Positions 39,532 to 48,803 of a stretch of DNA of 64,000 nucleotides are shown here, piece after piece. The position numbers and the translations under genes were made by a program. Position 1 is the stretch's first letter. Each line of letters starts with the position of its first letter. Source of the DNA: Enterococcus gilvus ATCC BAA-350 (GTDB lineage: Bacteria; Bacillota; Bacilli; Lactobacillales; Enterococcaceae); assembly GCF_000407545.1 (NCBI RefSeq), contig NZ_ASWH01000001.1:2619501-2683500 (forward strand), given 5' to 3'. Under the pieces are notes generated by a model, which saw only the letters and a list, made by a program, of their open reading frames with translations, did not search any database and was not told where the DNA came from.

Positions 39532-42500
39532 TACGATCCCCTCCTCTTAGTGTGAAGCCAGTAGAGGCTGCCTAGCAGTCCTCCCGCTGTTGAAATAACC
39601 CCGATTGCTACTTTGAAGAACATCGCCGTGCCCGATCCGCCAGTACTTGGCATCGGTCCTGCGCCGCGCTTCTTGTTTGTGACAGTCAGTTGAATAAGGT
39701 TGGTATTGCCGATGCCGCCTGTGCCGCTGACATTCGGATTTGATTGGACAGTGACATTTCCAGTCTGTGAGATACTGATCCTCACGGTGCCGCTCATTCC
39801 TTGGTACCCCGTCGGAACGACCGTTTCCGAGAGACTGTATTCCCCTGGCCGCAATCCGGTAAAGTCAAAATACGGCCCGTCCGCTTTGGTCTGATCATAG
39901 CTGTTTCCGATCAATCTGAAGCTTGCTCCGCGAAGAACGTTCCCTGCTTGATCGACTTTCTTGATCTTCAAGGTAAAGTCAGCCAGCTTGTTTGTGACTT
40001 TATATGGCGACGCTTTGCCATTTAACGTGATCGTTACCGCCGTGCCCGCTGTGTTTTCCACCGCGCGAAGGTCGATATCTGCCATTTTTTCATACCCTGC
40101 CGGCACATACGATTCTTCGACGATGAAGTCCCCCACCGGAATGTTGCTGATGGTTACCTCACCACTCGCGTTTGGTTCGAGATCAGTCGCCAATACTTTG
40201 CCGTCTGATTTGCGTTTCACAGAGAATTTCGGCTTGTCGCCGCTAAACGGTGTCTTGCCGTCTTCTTTGTACTTGTTGATCACAGCCGTGCCCGTCAGCA
40301 ATTTGTTCGTTAATTTGATACCGCCTGCCGGCAATGTCGCCGCGGTAAAGCTGTCGGTGTAGTTGTAGGTCGGCTTGGCATACCCTGGTGCCCGCGTTTC
40401 TTCAACAACTCGATAGACCGTCGCTCCCCCTTCTAGATTCTTGAAGGTTTCCTTCCAGGCATTTGGCGTCGTTAAGATCTTTTGCTCCACCTGTTCCCAC
40501 GAACTGCCATTTTTCCGTTGCAGATTCACTCGGATGTACATTTGGCGCAGACCCCAATAATTGTCGGTTCCTTGTACTTTGTCTGACCAGATTTTTTCCA
40601 CTGGAATCTCTAGATCTTTTGCTAATTTGTTGATGACCTTGTAAGGAGACGATTTTCCATTCAGTGTGATCGTCAAGTCCTTGCCCGCACTGGTTTCCAC
40701 CGCTTTGAGTTCGATGTTCTCCATCTTGGCATAGCCCTTTGGTACATAGGACTCTTCGACGATGAAATCCCCCATCGGAATCCCTTCGATCGTTACTTGA
40801 CCATCCGTATCTGGCTCAAGATCGGTCGCCAGCACCTTGCCGTCTGACTTGCGCCGCACCGAGAATTTCGGCTTGTCGCTGCTAAACGGTGTTTTGCCAT
40901 CTTCTTTGTACTTGCAAATAACTGCCTTTCCCGTCAGCAATTTATTGGTGATGAGAACTCCTTTGCTCGGCAATGTTTTCTCGGTAAATTCATCGACGTT
41001 GGCTGCTGGTTTGGCATACCCGGATGTTCGTGACAGCTCGAGAACTCTGTAGACGCGTGTACCGCCGTCTGCTTCAAACATCGCCTTCCAGTTCGTTGCC
41101 CCAGTCAATGTCTTCGTCTCAACATCTACCCATGTATTCCCACTTTTTCGTTGCAATACCACGTTCACAGAACCGGCTCTATAACCCCAATAGTTTTCCG
41201 ATCCCTTTTGTTTATCTGACCAGATCTTTTCGACCGGGATACAGATTTTTTTGCTCTTTTTCCGAACAGAAGGCACCCCAAATTCAAGGACATCGTTTGT
41301 CCGCTCTGGTGTCGGTTCGAGTGTTGTTTTTCCATTTGTTTGGTACCAGATGTTGTCTTCATAATCCTTGTGATCCGTTTTCAGCCGGACCTTGTACTCC
41401 AGTTGGACCTCTTGCTGCCCGTAAAGATTGATATTGTTGACCTTGATCGTTCGGTTCTCAACCTTTGGATTCGTCGGCAATTTGTTTGTTTCGATCGCAG
41501 GCACACCCGATTTTTTGATTTCTTTGATCGTCGGTGTCCCCACTAATTCAAACATCTCACCGATCGGGTCTTCGATCTTTCCTTTATCGACTGTTTGAAT
41601 GACTGACGTGAACCAATCATCGAAGGAAATATCAAAGTCTCCTGCCGTATTCGCATGATAGAATTGATAATCGTTTTGGGAATTTCCTGTCGCATTCGCC
41701 TTTTTCGACGCAATGCGGTACAGCCCCGTGATCAATTCATCCGTCGTATGACGTTCTTCGGGAATGACGTTCGCTTTGATATTGATCGCGATCGTATTGA
41801 TTTCCATCCCCTGTTCTTTGATGTCTGCCGCGGTTGAATTGACAGGTGTCAAATGACTATAGAGACAATGCCCATCCCTCATTTGATACCCATAAGAGAT
41901 CTTCGTCGGTGAGTAACTGTCCCATGGTCCCTTAGAGTCCAGGTCACTTCCAGTAGCGATACTGCCGTAACTCGTGATTCTCAGACCGTCATAATAGATC
42001 GAAGGATCCGACACTGCATTGAGGGGGACCGCACTGTAGTTAGGCGTCCCATCGGTCAATAGAAAAATCACTTTCCGGCGATTGGTACCGCTGGCGTTGT
42101 TCAACATTGTCTGGGCATTCATCAGTGCCTTTTGAGTATAAGTATTCCCATAAGGTTCAGAATTACTGTAAGTTCTTACCAAGTTGTTCCAATTGTTCTC
42201 GTTACTCGACATCGGCACCGTCTCGTTTGAAAAGCCATAGCCTTCAGAAGAGGAATAAACGATTCCGCCGATCCGTAGACTGTCTGTTTCAGGATTTGCG
42301 GATCTGAATTTATCCACCAGCTTTTGCAGCGAATTGACTGCCAGTCGCTTTCTCGTCATGCCACCGATATTTCCTTTTGGTTCCTTCATTGATGAGGAAT
42401 TATCCAGCACAAAACAAACATCTACCCCTGGCTTCGGAATGGTGCTCCCGCGAACATTCAGACGGACGTTGAATTCGTCTTCTTTAGATGTTTCACTCGC

Positions 42501-43376
42501 ATATTTGCGCATCGAAATATTAGGCTTGGTTCTTTCCACACCGTATGTGATATACGATTTCGTGCGGTCATCCGACGAAACATCCCAGCTCGTCAGACCA
42601 TCCCAGCCGCTGTCCTTTTCATACCCGCCTTGATGATTGCGGACATTGGATTGCCCAGTCGGCGTCCAGTAACAATTTGGATAGAGGCCATCGTCGTCGA
42701 TATAGACCGGTTTCTTGTTGGTATATTTCGGCGGGTCCATTCGAAGCAGCCCGTTGGCAGGGACCGCCGTTGCCGGCACTGGCACCGTGTCTTCCGGTTT
42801 TGGACCAATAACTTCTTCCGCGCTTGCTTTGACTTCTTTTTGGCTCTCCGAAGTCTGTGCTGTTTTTTTCGATGTACGTTTCTCGGTGTTTGCCTTCAAC
42901 ACAAAAGGCTCGTCGCTATCCAAGATATTTTCTTGTATTTTCGCCGTCTGCTCTTTTGTTGATTGGGAAAGGGTCTGCTCATCCATTTGCACATCTAAAT
43001 AGAGTTTTTGAACCGTTTTGGGCAATTCAAAAACGAGCTGTCCTTCCATGGATGACGAAAATTCTTTTTCTATCAGCCATCCATCTTTTTCATTCATGCC
43101 TTTTATTGTCGGATAGGTTATCACATTTCCTTTCTCATTGGATACTTTCATTTTGAGACGTTGGTCGCTCGTTTTGTCTTGGCTTCGCCTATCGAAGGTG
43201 ATGCGCCAACGATTGGTGTCATCCTGTGGCTCGCATTCATAGGCGACCGACAGGAATTTCTCATCGATCAGCGACGTCTTCGTTGTTTCAGCATGCGCGG
43301 TCACCAGTGACGGGATCGTCTCAGCAATAAAAGAAAACAGCAGAACAATTAACATGAGTAAGTGTTTCTTTCTCAT
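39531..43376 (-). CDS. VWA-domain pilus tip adhesin 1
   Basis: 1281 aa. Signal peptide, an N-terminal domain of about 140 residues shared with tip 2, a linker, and a VWA domain with MIDAS-type DNSSSM near 318. A CnaB/SpaA tandem follows: a 211-residue unit (VEKIWSDK ... SPYKVxNKLA) occurs twice, then a final CnaB domain with E-box LSETVVPTGY. The sorting signal reads MPSTGG instead of LPXTG, then a helix and KRRGS. Tip-type proteins mediate adhesion. Start at 43376 with GGAGG upstream; the earlier frame lacks one. First gene of a three-gene operon behind promoter element B. Confidence 0.9.
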   Translation of the reverse strand: MRKKHLLMLIVLLFSFIAETIPSLVTAHAETTKTSLIDEKFLSVAYECEPQDDTNRWRITFDRRSQDKTSDQRLKMKVSNEKGNVITYPTIKGMNEKDGWLIEKEFSSSMEGQLVFELPKTVQKLYLDVQMDEQTLSQSTKEQTAKIQENILDSDEPFVLKANTEKRTSKKTAQTSESQKEVKASAEEVIGPKPEDTVPVPATAVPANGLLRMDPPKYTNKKPVYIDDDGLYPNCYWTPTGQSNVRNHQGGYEKDSGWDGLTSWDVSSDDRTKSYITYGVERTKPNISMRKYASETSKEDEFNVRLNVRGSTIPKPGVDVCFVLDNSSSMKEPKGNIGGMTRKRLAVNSLQKLVDKFRSANPETDSLRIGGIVYSSSEGYGFSNETVPMSSNENNWNNLVRTYSNSEPYGNTYTQKALMNAQTMLNNASGTNRRKVIFLLTDGTPNYSAVPLNAVSDPSIYYDGLRITSYGSIATGSDLDSKGPWDSYSPTKISYGYQMRDGHCLYSHLTPVNSTAADIKEQGMEINTIAINIKANVIPEERHTTDELITGLYRIASKKANATGNSQNDYQFYHANTAGDFDISFDDWFTSVIQTVDKGKIEDPIGEMFELVGTPTIKEIKKSGVPAIETNKLPTNPKVENRTIKVNNINLYGQQEVQLEYKVRLKTDHKDYEDNIWYQTNGKTTLEPTPERTNDVLEFGVPSVRKKSKKICIPVEKIWSDKQKGSENYWGYRAGSVNVVLQRKSGNTWVDVETKTLTGATNWKAMFEADGGTRVYRVLELSRTSGYAKPAANVDEFTEKTLPSKGVLITNKLLTGKAVICKYKEDGKTPFSSDKPKFSVRRKSDGKVLATDLEPDTDGQVTIEGIPMGDFIVEESYVPKGYAKMENIELKAVETSAGKDLTITLNGKSSPYKVINKLAKDLEIPVEKIWSDKVQGTDNYWGLRQMYIRVNLQRKNGSSWEQVEQKILTTPNAWKETFKNLEGGATVYRVVEETRAPGYAKPTYNYTDSFTAATLPAGGIKLTNKLLTGTAVINKYKEDGKTPFSGDKPKFSVKRKSDGKVLATDLEPNASGEVTISNIPVGDFIVEESYVPAGYEKMADIDLRAVENTAGTAVTITLNGKASPYKVTNKLADFTLKIKKVDQAGNVLRGASFRLIGNSYDQTKADGPYFDFTGLRPGEYSLSETVVPTGYQGMSGTVRISISQTGNVTVQSNPNVSGTGGIGNTNLIQLTVTNKKRGAGPMPSTGGSGTAMFFKVAIGVISTAGGLLGSLYWLHTKRRGS
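39975..41240 (-). repeat. Two tandem 633-bp repeats inside tip adhesin gene 1
   Basis: Copy 1 (41240-40608) and copy 2 (40607-39975) encode 211 residues each, starting IPVEKIWSDK. DNA identity is high in places: both have GAGAATTTCGGCTTGTCG, and CTAAACGGTGTcTTGCC appears with a single difference. Unequal recombination could change the copy number. Tips 2 and 3 have only one such unit. Confidence 0.85.
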
Positions 43377-43432
43377 TACATGATTTCCTCCTTTCAAAAA
43401 TTTTTCACCCACTCTCCCTTCCACGTACCAAC

Positions 43433-43490
43433 ATAATAACTGATATCATTTTTATTCGCTTATTATGTTTTTTTATATTTTTTAGTTATT
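43433..43490 (-). promoter_or_regulatory. Shared pilus-region promoter element, copy B (tip 1 operon)
   Basis: Minus strand GAATAACTAAAAAATAT..., AAGCGAATAAAAATGATATC, AGTTATTATG. The -10 is TATTAT (43438-43433), giving a leader of about 50 nt before the tip 1 start. Same order and spacing as copies A, C and D. Confidence 0.65.
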
Positions 43491-43640
43491 CAAAATAGAT
43501 ATTTTATTGTTGTTTTACGTCTTTTTGTATTTTTTAATGTTATCCCAACCAATTACTTAATTTGAAATAAAGAATAATAAAGTTTGAATGTCGAAAATTT
43601 TTTTCACGTTTAGAATTATTCCAAAAAAGCACAAAAAAAA

Positions 43641-43662
43641 CCTAGAAATTTTTATTTCCAGG
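43641..43662 (-). terminator. Third of three consecutive terminators
   Basis: Minus strand CCTGGAAAT AAAA ATTTCTAGG followed by TTTTTTTT. Confidence 0.65.
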
Positions 43663-43679
43663 TCCTTTCCCTATAAAAA

Positions 43680-43706
43680 GCGGGGAAAGACGTTCCTTTT
43701 CCCCGC
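43680..43706 (-). terminator. Second of three consecutive terminators
   Basis: Perfect stem GCGGGGAAA / TTTCCCCGC followed by TTTTT on the minus strand. Confidence 0.8.
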
Positions 43707-43792
43707 TGTCTTCACTGATTTTCAGCTTATTTGTTCAAAGATAAGTCACGGTTGACAGCCTGTCCTTTCCCCTGCTTTTTAAACACAAAAAA

Positions 43793-43818
43793 AAGATGAG
43801 GCAAGAGCACCTCATCTT
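43793..43818 (-). terminator. Terminator of pilus operon 2
   Basis: Perfect stem AAGATGAGG / CCTCATCTT, then TTTTTTTTG on the minus strand, 22 bases after the major pilin 2 stop. Confidence 0.85.
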
Positions 43819-43839
43819 AAAATCAGTTGTATTATTCTG

Positions 43840-45501
43840 TTAGGCTGCGTGTTGTGTTTTGCGGTAACGAACGATCGCTACACCCATCAAGCTCAACCCG
43901 ATCACTAGGAATGCTGCGATCCCAGCGCCACCAGTTGATGGTAAGAAGCCGCCTTGAGTGGCATTCTCGATGTCTTCTTTTAATGAATCATAATCGCCTT
44001 CATAAGAGCCTTTTGAAATATCAAAGTCATGAGGAGCATCCAACTTTTGGAAGCCTTTTGGTGCTTCGATTTCGACTAATTGATACTCACCAAATTCGAC
44101 CCCGATGATCTCAAATTTCCCATCGTCTCCTGAAATAAATTCTACTGCATCAGGATATTTGCCTGCTGATGGTGCTGCCCATGTACGAACATTGCCCGCA
44201 GGTTTCTTCAAGTATTTGCCATCTTCTTTACGAATCAGGATGAATTTCGCTCCGCCTAATCCTTGTTCAGGTTTATTTGATTCATGCTTGAAGAATTTCT
44301 TCCCACCTGTCGTTACGATTGGTTTGTCTGTCACTGTCTGAACTTCTTCATCTTGGCCGCTGCCTTGTTTTAAACGAACAGTGAAATCATTGTTGATGTC
44401 TACATCGACTGGCGTATCTTCTGTCAGCAAGACGCCGTAGTAGATCTCAAGCGTTTGCCCTGCGTATTTAGCTAAGTAATCTGCTGTTGCTCTAGATGTT
44501 GTGTAATCACTTGATGTTGCAAATTTATCATTTAATTTCATCTTCAATTCAAAGCCGGCTTTTTTGCTTTTATCGTACGTTTGGCTCACATGGTTTGTGA
44601 ACGTTCCGTTTTTATCAGCAAAGTTCAAGAAATCTTTTACGACGATTTCCTGTTTTTGTCCGTCTTTGTTTACAGCCACCATCTTTTCGATCCCCGCAAA
44701 TTTCGTACCGATCGCACTAAGTTCATCCTTGAAGATCAATTGACTGTAACGTGTTCTTTCTTTAGTACCTTCTTTTACATTTTCACCGATTTGGTGAGGA
44801 ATTTGGAAGGTTGCTTTGTATTTGATTTGCTTTCCAACTTCATAATCATAAAGCTCTTCATCGTTTTCACCAGGGACACTTAAATCGTCATTCACTAATT
44901 CTTTCTTCACTTCGCCCCCTACTTTGTTTTTCGGGTAAAGGTGGACGTCGTGCAATTCGCCATCTTCTGGGTGAACGAATGGCAACATCAAGATAACGGG
45001 TTGACTAAATTTTTGTTTTTCTGGCACATCTTCTTCATCGAAGAAATACACGCGATAGATCCCTTTATTGTTACGATCTGGTAAATTAAATTTTGCTTCC
45101 CCTCTATCATCTGTCGATTGTGAATCTAGTTTATTTTTGATTTTGATATCAGAAAATTTGAAGCCCTCCATGACTTTTTTCACGACTGCTTTATACGCAT
45201 CAGGGTCTTCATCGCCTTTTAATTCCTTGTCCAATGCGGTATAAAAATCATCTGTAATATCGTACGCTGAAAATGTCACGCCTTCCAACGGTTCGTATTT
45301 ATCGAATTCATCCGCCATTTCTTTCCCGTCATTCTGAATACCGCCGATCGGGAAGTCATCCATTTTTTTCTTGTGCAACGTTACATTGACCATTTCGATC
45401 GCTGCAGATGCCTGATCGCCAAATCCCAGTGCGCCGACAAACAGCGGCACTAAACAAAGGATAGCGGTCACTAAACTGATTACTTTACCTCTTGCTTTCA
45501 T
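43840..45501 (-). CDS. Major pilin 2 (LPXTG backbone subunit)
   Basis: 553 aa, paralog of major pilin 1 with the same plan: signal peptide ending ASA, NVTLHKKKMDDFP start of the mature protein, pilin motif DVHLYPKNKV near 190, DVDINNDFTVRL, E-box YQLVEIEAPKGF, and sorting signal LPSTGG. Lysines of YPK should serve as the sortase C acceptor. The ATG overlaps the stop of small subunit 2 (ATGA). Downstream stands a series of three terminators. Confidence 0.9.
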   Translation of the reverse strand: MKARGKVISLVTAILCLVPLFVGALGFGDQASAAIEMVNVTLHKKKMDDFPIGGIQNDGKEMADEFDKYEPLEGVTFSAYDITDDFYTALDKELKGDEDPDAYKAVVKKVMEGFKFSDIKIKNKLDSQSTDDRGEAKFNLPDRNNKGIYRVYFFDEEDVPEKQKFSQPVILMLPFVHPEDGELHDVHLYPKNKVGGEVKKELVNDDLSVPGENDEELYDYEVGKQIKYKATFQIPHQIGENVKEGTKERTRYSQLIFKDELSAIGTKFAGIEKMVAVNKDGQKQEIVVKDFLNFADKNGTFTNHVSQTYDKSKKAGFELKMKLNDKFATSSDYTTSRATADYLAKYAGQTLEIYYGVLLTEDTPVDVDINNDFTVRLKQGSGQDEEVQTVTDKPIVTTGGKKFFKHESNKPEQGLGGAKFILIRKEDGKYLKKPAGNVRTWAAPSAGKYPDAVEFISGDDGKFEIIGVEFGEYQLVEIEAPKGFQKLDAPHDFDISKGSYEGDYDSLKEDIENATQGGFLPSTGGAGIAAFLVIGLSLMGVAIVRYRKTQHAA

Positions 45502-46262
45502 CTCTTTTCCCCCTTGGTTTTCTTTTGCATTTTTCTAATTCCTATTAGGCCGACAAGAACGAACAACATTCCCAAAATAGTATAATTTTGAACGGTATCA
45601 TTGGTGGCCGGGAACTTTTTCGCCATTCGTTCGGTGAAACTTTGATCAGATGGTTTTGGTGTTTCAGCCATTAGTGGCTCACTGGAACTCTCACTTGGTT
45701 CCGGCTCCGAGGTCGGCTCCGGTTCTGAAGAAGAGAGGATCGGCGGCTTGCTGATGTCTTGGTATTTTCCATAGATCAGCAGCCGTTTTGCCTCCTCGTC
45801 TGTCTCGGGATGTTTCTGAGGCAGGTATAAAATGATCGGCGTCATGTGGTATTTTCCTGTTTCACCACTCGCCAAGATCAAATAGGCGGCATCCTTCCCA
45901 GCTTGGTATCGCGGAACATCGAATGAGACATTCCCGCTGCCGTCAACGCCCAATTCTGAGTCATTCCATTTTTTAAATCCCTCGTCTTGGATAAATTTTT
46001 GCATCTTCTCTTTCGTCGCGTGCGTATTCCGCAAATATTCTATGTCCTCTTTTTCGTCCCCCTCACGCTTATTCCGCCATTGAGTCACATCATACACATC
46101 AAACGTCAACCCTTGTGTTCCTTCGACCTGCTTTCCATCTTCTCCCCAAGTATGAATCCATAACTCCACTTGCTCATCTGGTTCATCTGCCGCAAAACCC
46201 GTCATACCAAAACAACAAATTCCTAGAAGCAGACATACTATGAAGGAAATTCTTTTTCCCAT
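45498..46262 (-). CDS. Small pilus subunit 2 (FPATN sorting signal)
   Basis: 254 aa, paralog of small subunit 1 (LTFDVYDVTQWRNKR, AAYLILASGETGKYHMTPII). Signal peptide ending FAA, Ser/Pro/Glu-rich stalk, and a C-terminal KFPATNDT sorting signal followed by a hydrophobic helix and RKMQKKTKGEKR. FPATN departs from LPXTG at the first and last positions, which suggests a particular sortase partner. The first gene of a two-gene operon with major pilin 2, behind promoter element C; there is no VWA tip gene in this operon. Confidence 0.82.
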   Translation of the reverse strand: MGKRISFIVCLLLGICCFGMTGFAADEPDEQVELWIHTWGEDGKQVEGTQGLTFDVYDVTQWRNKREGDEKEDIEYLRNTHATKEKMQKFIQDEGFKKWNDSELGVDGSGNVSFDVPRYQAGKDAAYLILASGETGKYHMTPIILYLPQKHPETDEEAKRLLIYGKYQDISKPPILSSSEPEPTSEPEPSESSSEPLMAETPKPSDQSFTERMAKKFPATNDTVQNYTILGMLFVLVGLIGIRKMQKKTKGEKR

Positions 46263-46672
46263 TTCCAGCCCCCCTTCTATAGCGGAATAAGTGACTGCTG
46301 ATTTTTACGTATCAAAAACTTGTTATCAGGCGATTGGCGCTTTTGATAGCTGATTCACCAGCATTGATATGTTTGTATTTTTCAATACACTCACATTTCA
46401 AGTATTCCTCCTTCCACTCAAGATACTGACCTTTTTTTGATCCATCATCATAGTAACTGATATTATTTTTCTTCGCTTTTTACTTTTTTTCTCTTTTTTA
46501 GTTATTATATATCCGTTAACAATCTATTATTTATACATTAGCCCTTGTTAAATCAGTTATTATACTCATTTATTTAATTTTTTATTTCAAATAGTAAAAC
46601 TCATTTCTTTAAATTAATTACAGTCATTTGGTTTTCTCTTTCTCGCAAAAAGCTTCCCTTGACAGGTGCACC
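46263..46672. other. Intergenic region with leader of pilus operon 2
   Basis: 410 bases with no gene. Contains promoter element C and a leader of roughly 180 nt before small subunit 2. No clear terminator for regulator 2 was found, so some readthrough into pilus operon 2 is possible. Confidence 0.5.
46450..46507 (-). promoter_or_regulatory. Shared pilus-region promoter element, copy C (pilus operon 2)
   Basis: Minus strand TATAATAACTAAAAAAGAG..., AAAAAGCGAAGAAAAATAAT, ATCAGTTACTATG; -10 TACTAT (46455-46450). The best match to copy B. Confidence 0.65.
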
Positions 46673-48166
46673 TTATCCCGACAAGTCGCTGATCAGCTGT
46701 TGGAGCTGGACGATGTTTTGACTCGTCAAAAAAGGGTCGATGATCACCGTCGGATAATCATAGGGGACTTCCTCCACACTGCTGGAGGTGATCAACGCAT
46801 CGTATTTGAGCAGTTCATGCCGGTCGATCCGAGCATCCCGCGCTCGTTCTTCAACAAAGTGGATCTTAAAATTGCCGTAGATCCTTTCTTCGATCTGTTC
46901 AGCCAAAAACGATTCCTCCGTCGGCGACAGCTCAGACAGCAACAAGATCTTCAACACATGATCATTCGTAGCCAGCAAATTCAAGCTTTGCGGCACCATC
47001 GTGATCAAGAGGTAAGCATAGTTCCAGACAAAATCATTCTCCTGATAGATCCGGTATTTCTTCACGAAGGCTTCTGCGATCCGCAACACTTTTTTTACTG
47101 CCTGGTAATGCGTCTCCATCATTTTTTCTAAAAAAATCCCCCGCTGCCGGTACAGAATATCGATATATTTCCCTTTGGTTGAATACATCCGCTGGTCATT
47201 CACTAAGACGATCGCCAATTCACTCCGCTCCAGCTCATCCAGCGAACGGCCGATCAAGTTGTTGAATTCCTCCACCAGCTCAAAATGTTTTTGATACAGG
47301 TCGCGATACGTACGGCTTTGCTTCATCGCGGATTTCCATTGATCCTCGCTGAAGATCAGCATGTCCGCATACGACAGCCACAGACAATCCTTGATGTCCT
47401 CATCCGTCAGTCGAATCCTAAATACCTCTACCGCCATTCGCTCAAACGCCTCTAACGTCTCCACATCCGGCAGACTCAAGGGACTGATCAAGTCGCATTT
47501 TGGATAATGGCGCCCATTTTTGATCCGCCACAAGCTGATATAAATGTTATAGCTTAGACGTTTCCGAAAAATATGGCGATTTTCCAAATGATTGACTTGG
47601 ATAAATTGATCCACCAGATCCGTGATCGCTTTGATTTGATGCCCCTTCAAGTCAACAAATAACGACTCTAAGCGGTCCGATTTTTCCAGAAAATAGCGGT
47701 AATAAAAGTGTCGGATACAGCTCTCTTTTCCTTCGATCCGCAACGGCCGATAATCCAGCTTGATCCCCGCTTTTTTCAACGCGGTCTCAATTTTTTTCAA
47801 ATAGCGCTGCGTATTGGACGCGCTCAAATACAATTTATCCGCCAAATCGCTGATACTTGAACATTTTTCATACAACAATTCTTCAATGATCTGAAACTCA
47901 GGTGACTGCTGCAGCACATCTGCATATAAGCGATTGATGCTTACATGTGGTTTTACTTGAATTTGGTACAATCCCTTAAACTTTTCAATATGAAAATCGT
48001 CCTGATCGTCATTGATCAACTTGACGTCCTTCAATAGAATAGGCAGCGAACACTCCAATTCCTCAAGCAGCTGATCGCTCGGCAAGCCCACCTGACTTGC
48101 ATACAATAATTCAACAAAGCGCAGACGTCGTAAGCTGCTTGTTCCTAAAACCTCTCTAAAATCCAT
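46673..48166 (-). CDS. Mga-family transcriptional regulator 2
   Basis: 497 aa, close paralog of regulator 1 and more distant from regulator 3. N-terminal helix-turn-helix (residues 15-60), second one near 105-145 (ISDLADKLYLSASNTQRYLKK), PRD-like centre, and EIIB-like C-terminus ending TVIIDPFLTSQN. Located between tip 2 and pilus operon 2, on the same strand. Its own promoter carries the shared element D, so it may be autoregulated. ATG with AGGGG upstream. Confidence 0.88.
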   Translation of the reverse strand: MDFREVLGTSSLRRLRFVELLYASQVGLPSDQLLEELECSLPILLKDVKLINDDQDDFHIEKFKGLYQIQVKPHVSINRLYADVLQQSPEFQIIEELLYEKCSSISDLADKLYLSASNTQRYLKKIETALKKAGIKLDYRPLRIEGKESCIRHFYYRYFLEKSDRLESLFVDLKGHQIKAITDLVDQFIQVNHLENRHIFRKRLSYNIYISLWRIKNGRHYPKCDLISPLSLPDVETLEAFERMAVEVFRIRLTDEDIKDCLWLSYADMLIFSEDQWKSAMKQSRTYRDLYQKHFELVEEFNNLIGRSLDELERSELAIVLVNDQRMYSTKGKYIDILYRQRGIFLEKMMETHYQAVKKVLRIAEAFVKKYRIYQENDFVWNYAYLLITMVPQSLNLLATNDHVLKILLLSELSPTEESFLAEQIEERIYGNFKIHFVEERARDARIDRHELLKYDALITSSSVEEVPYDYPTVIIDPFLTSQNIVQLQQLISDLSG

Positions 48167-48537
48167 CTCTACATCCCCTTTTTTACCCCTCTTAAACTAG
48201 CGCTGTTCCTAAAATCATCAGATCAGGCCTTTGTACCAACACATCCCTCACGCACCGGACGAATTTTTATTACCTGCGGCACGCTTATTCTCATTGCTTG
48301 AGATACCCATACCTCAAAGTGGCTCTGCTAAAAAATCACACGCGTAATTTTCGGATCGTATGAACTGTTTTGGTTCGTTTCCCTCCTGCCCTATGACCGT
48401 TTTAAAGCGCTTTCCTAAAACAACCCGATGTATTTATAATTTTTAAAAAAGTTAGGCTGTTAAAAGGAATTGTCTTATTTTTTCCAAATTTTCATCAAGA
48501 ATGACCCAAAAATTTAACTGTTCTTCCTTATATCTAC

Positions 48538-48598
48538 ATGATAGCGAATCTTATTTTTTGACGCTTTTCTATTATTTTTTTGTGTATAGTTATTATAA
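48538..48598 (-). promoter_or_regulatory. Shared pilus-region promoter element, copy D (regulator 2)
   Basis: Minus strand TATAATAACTATACAC..., AAAAGCGTCAAAAAATAAG, then GCTATCATG; -10 TATCAT (48543-48538). Distal half matches copy C closely; the ATATCAGTTA part is changed. Confidence 0.5.
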
Positions 48599-48746
48599 AG
48601 CGCAGAGGACCCGTAATTTAATAACTTATAAATAAGACTCCGTTATTTATTTCGTTTTCTTTATAAGTGATAAACTTTATAAATACTCAAATTAAAGAAA
48701 CTAAATAAAAAATTTGAATCATTTTCTTTCAAATTGTTTAAAAAAA

Positions 48747-48780
48747 AAGAGTCTAACAACGCAGACGCTGTCAGGCTCTT
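48747..48780 (-). terminator. Terminator of tip adhesin gene 2
   Basis: Minus strand AAGAGCCTGACAGCG / CGTTGTTAGACTCTT with few mismatches, then TTTTTTT. Confidence 0.75.
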
Positions 48781-48803
48781 AGAACTAGCTATTTAGCTAA
48801 AAA

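Larger units (their letters stand above)
48167..48803. other. Intergenic region upstream of Mga-family regulator 2
   Basis: 637 bases without a gene, very AT-rich in the right half. Contains promoter element D (about 370 nt before the regulator start), the inverted repeat ACTTATAAA/TTTATAAGT near 48627-48668, and the terminator of tip 2. Confidence 0.5.
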
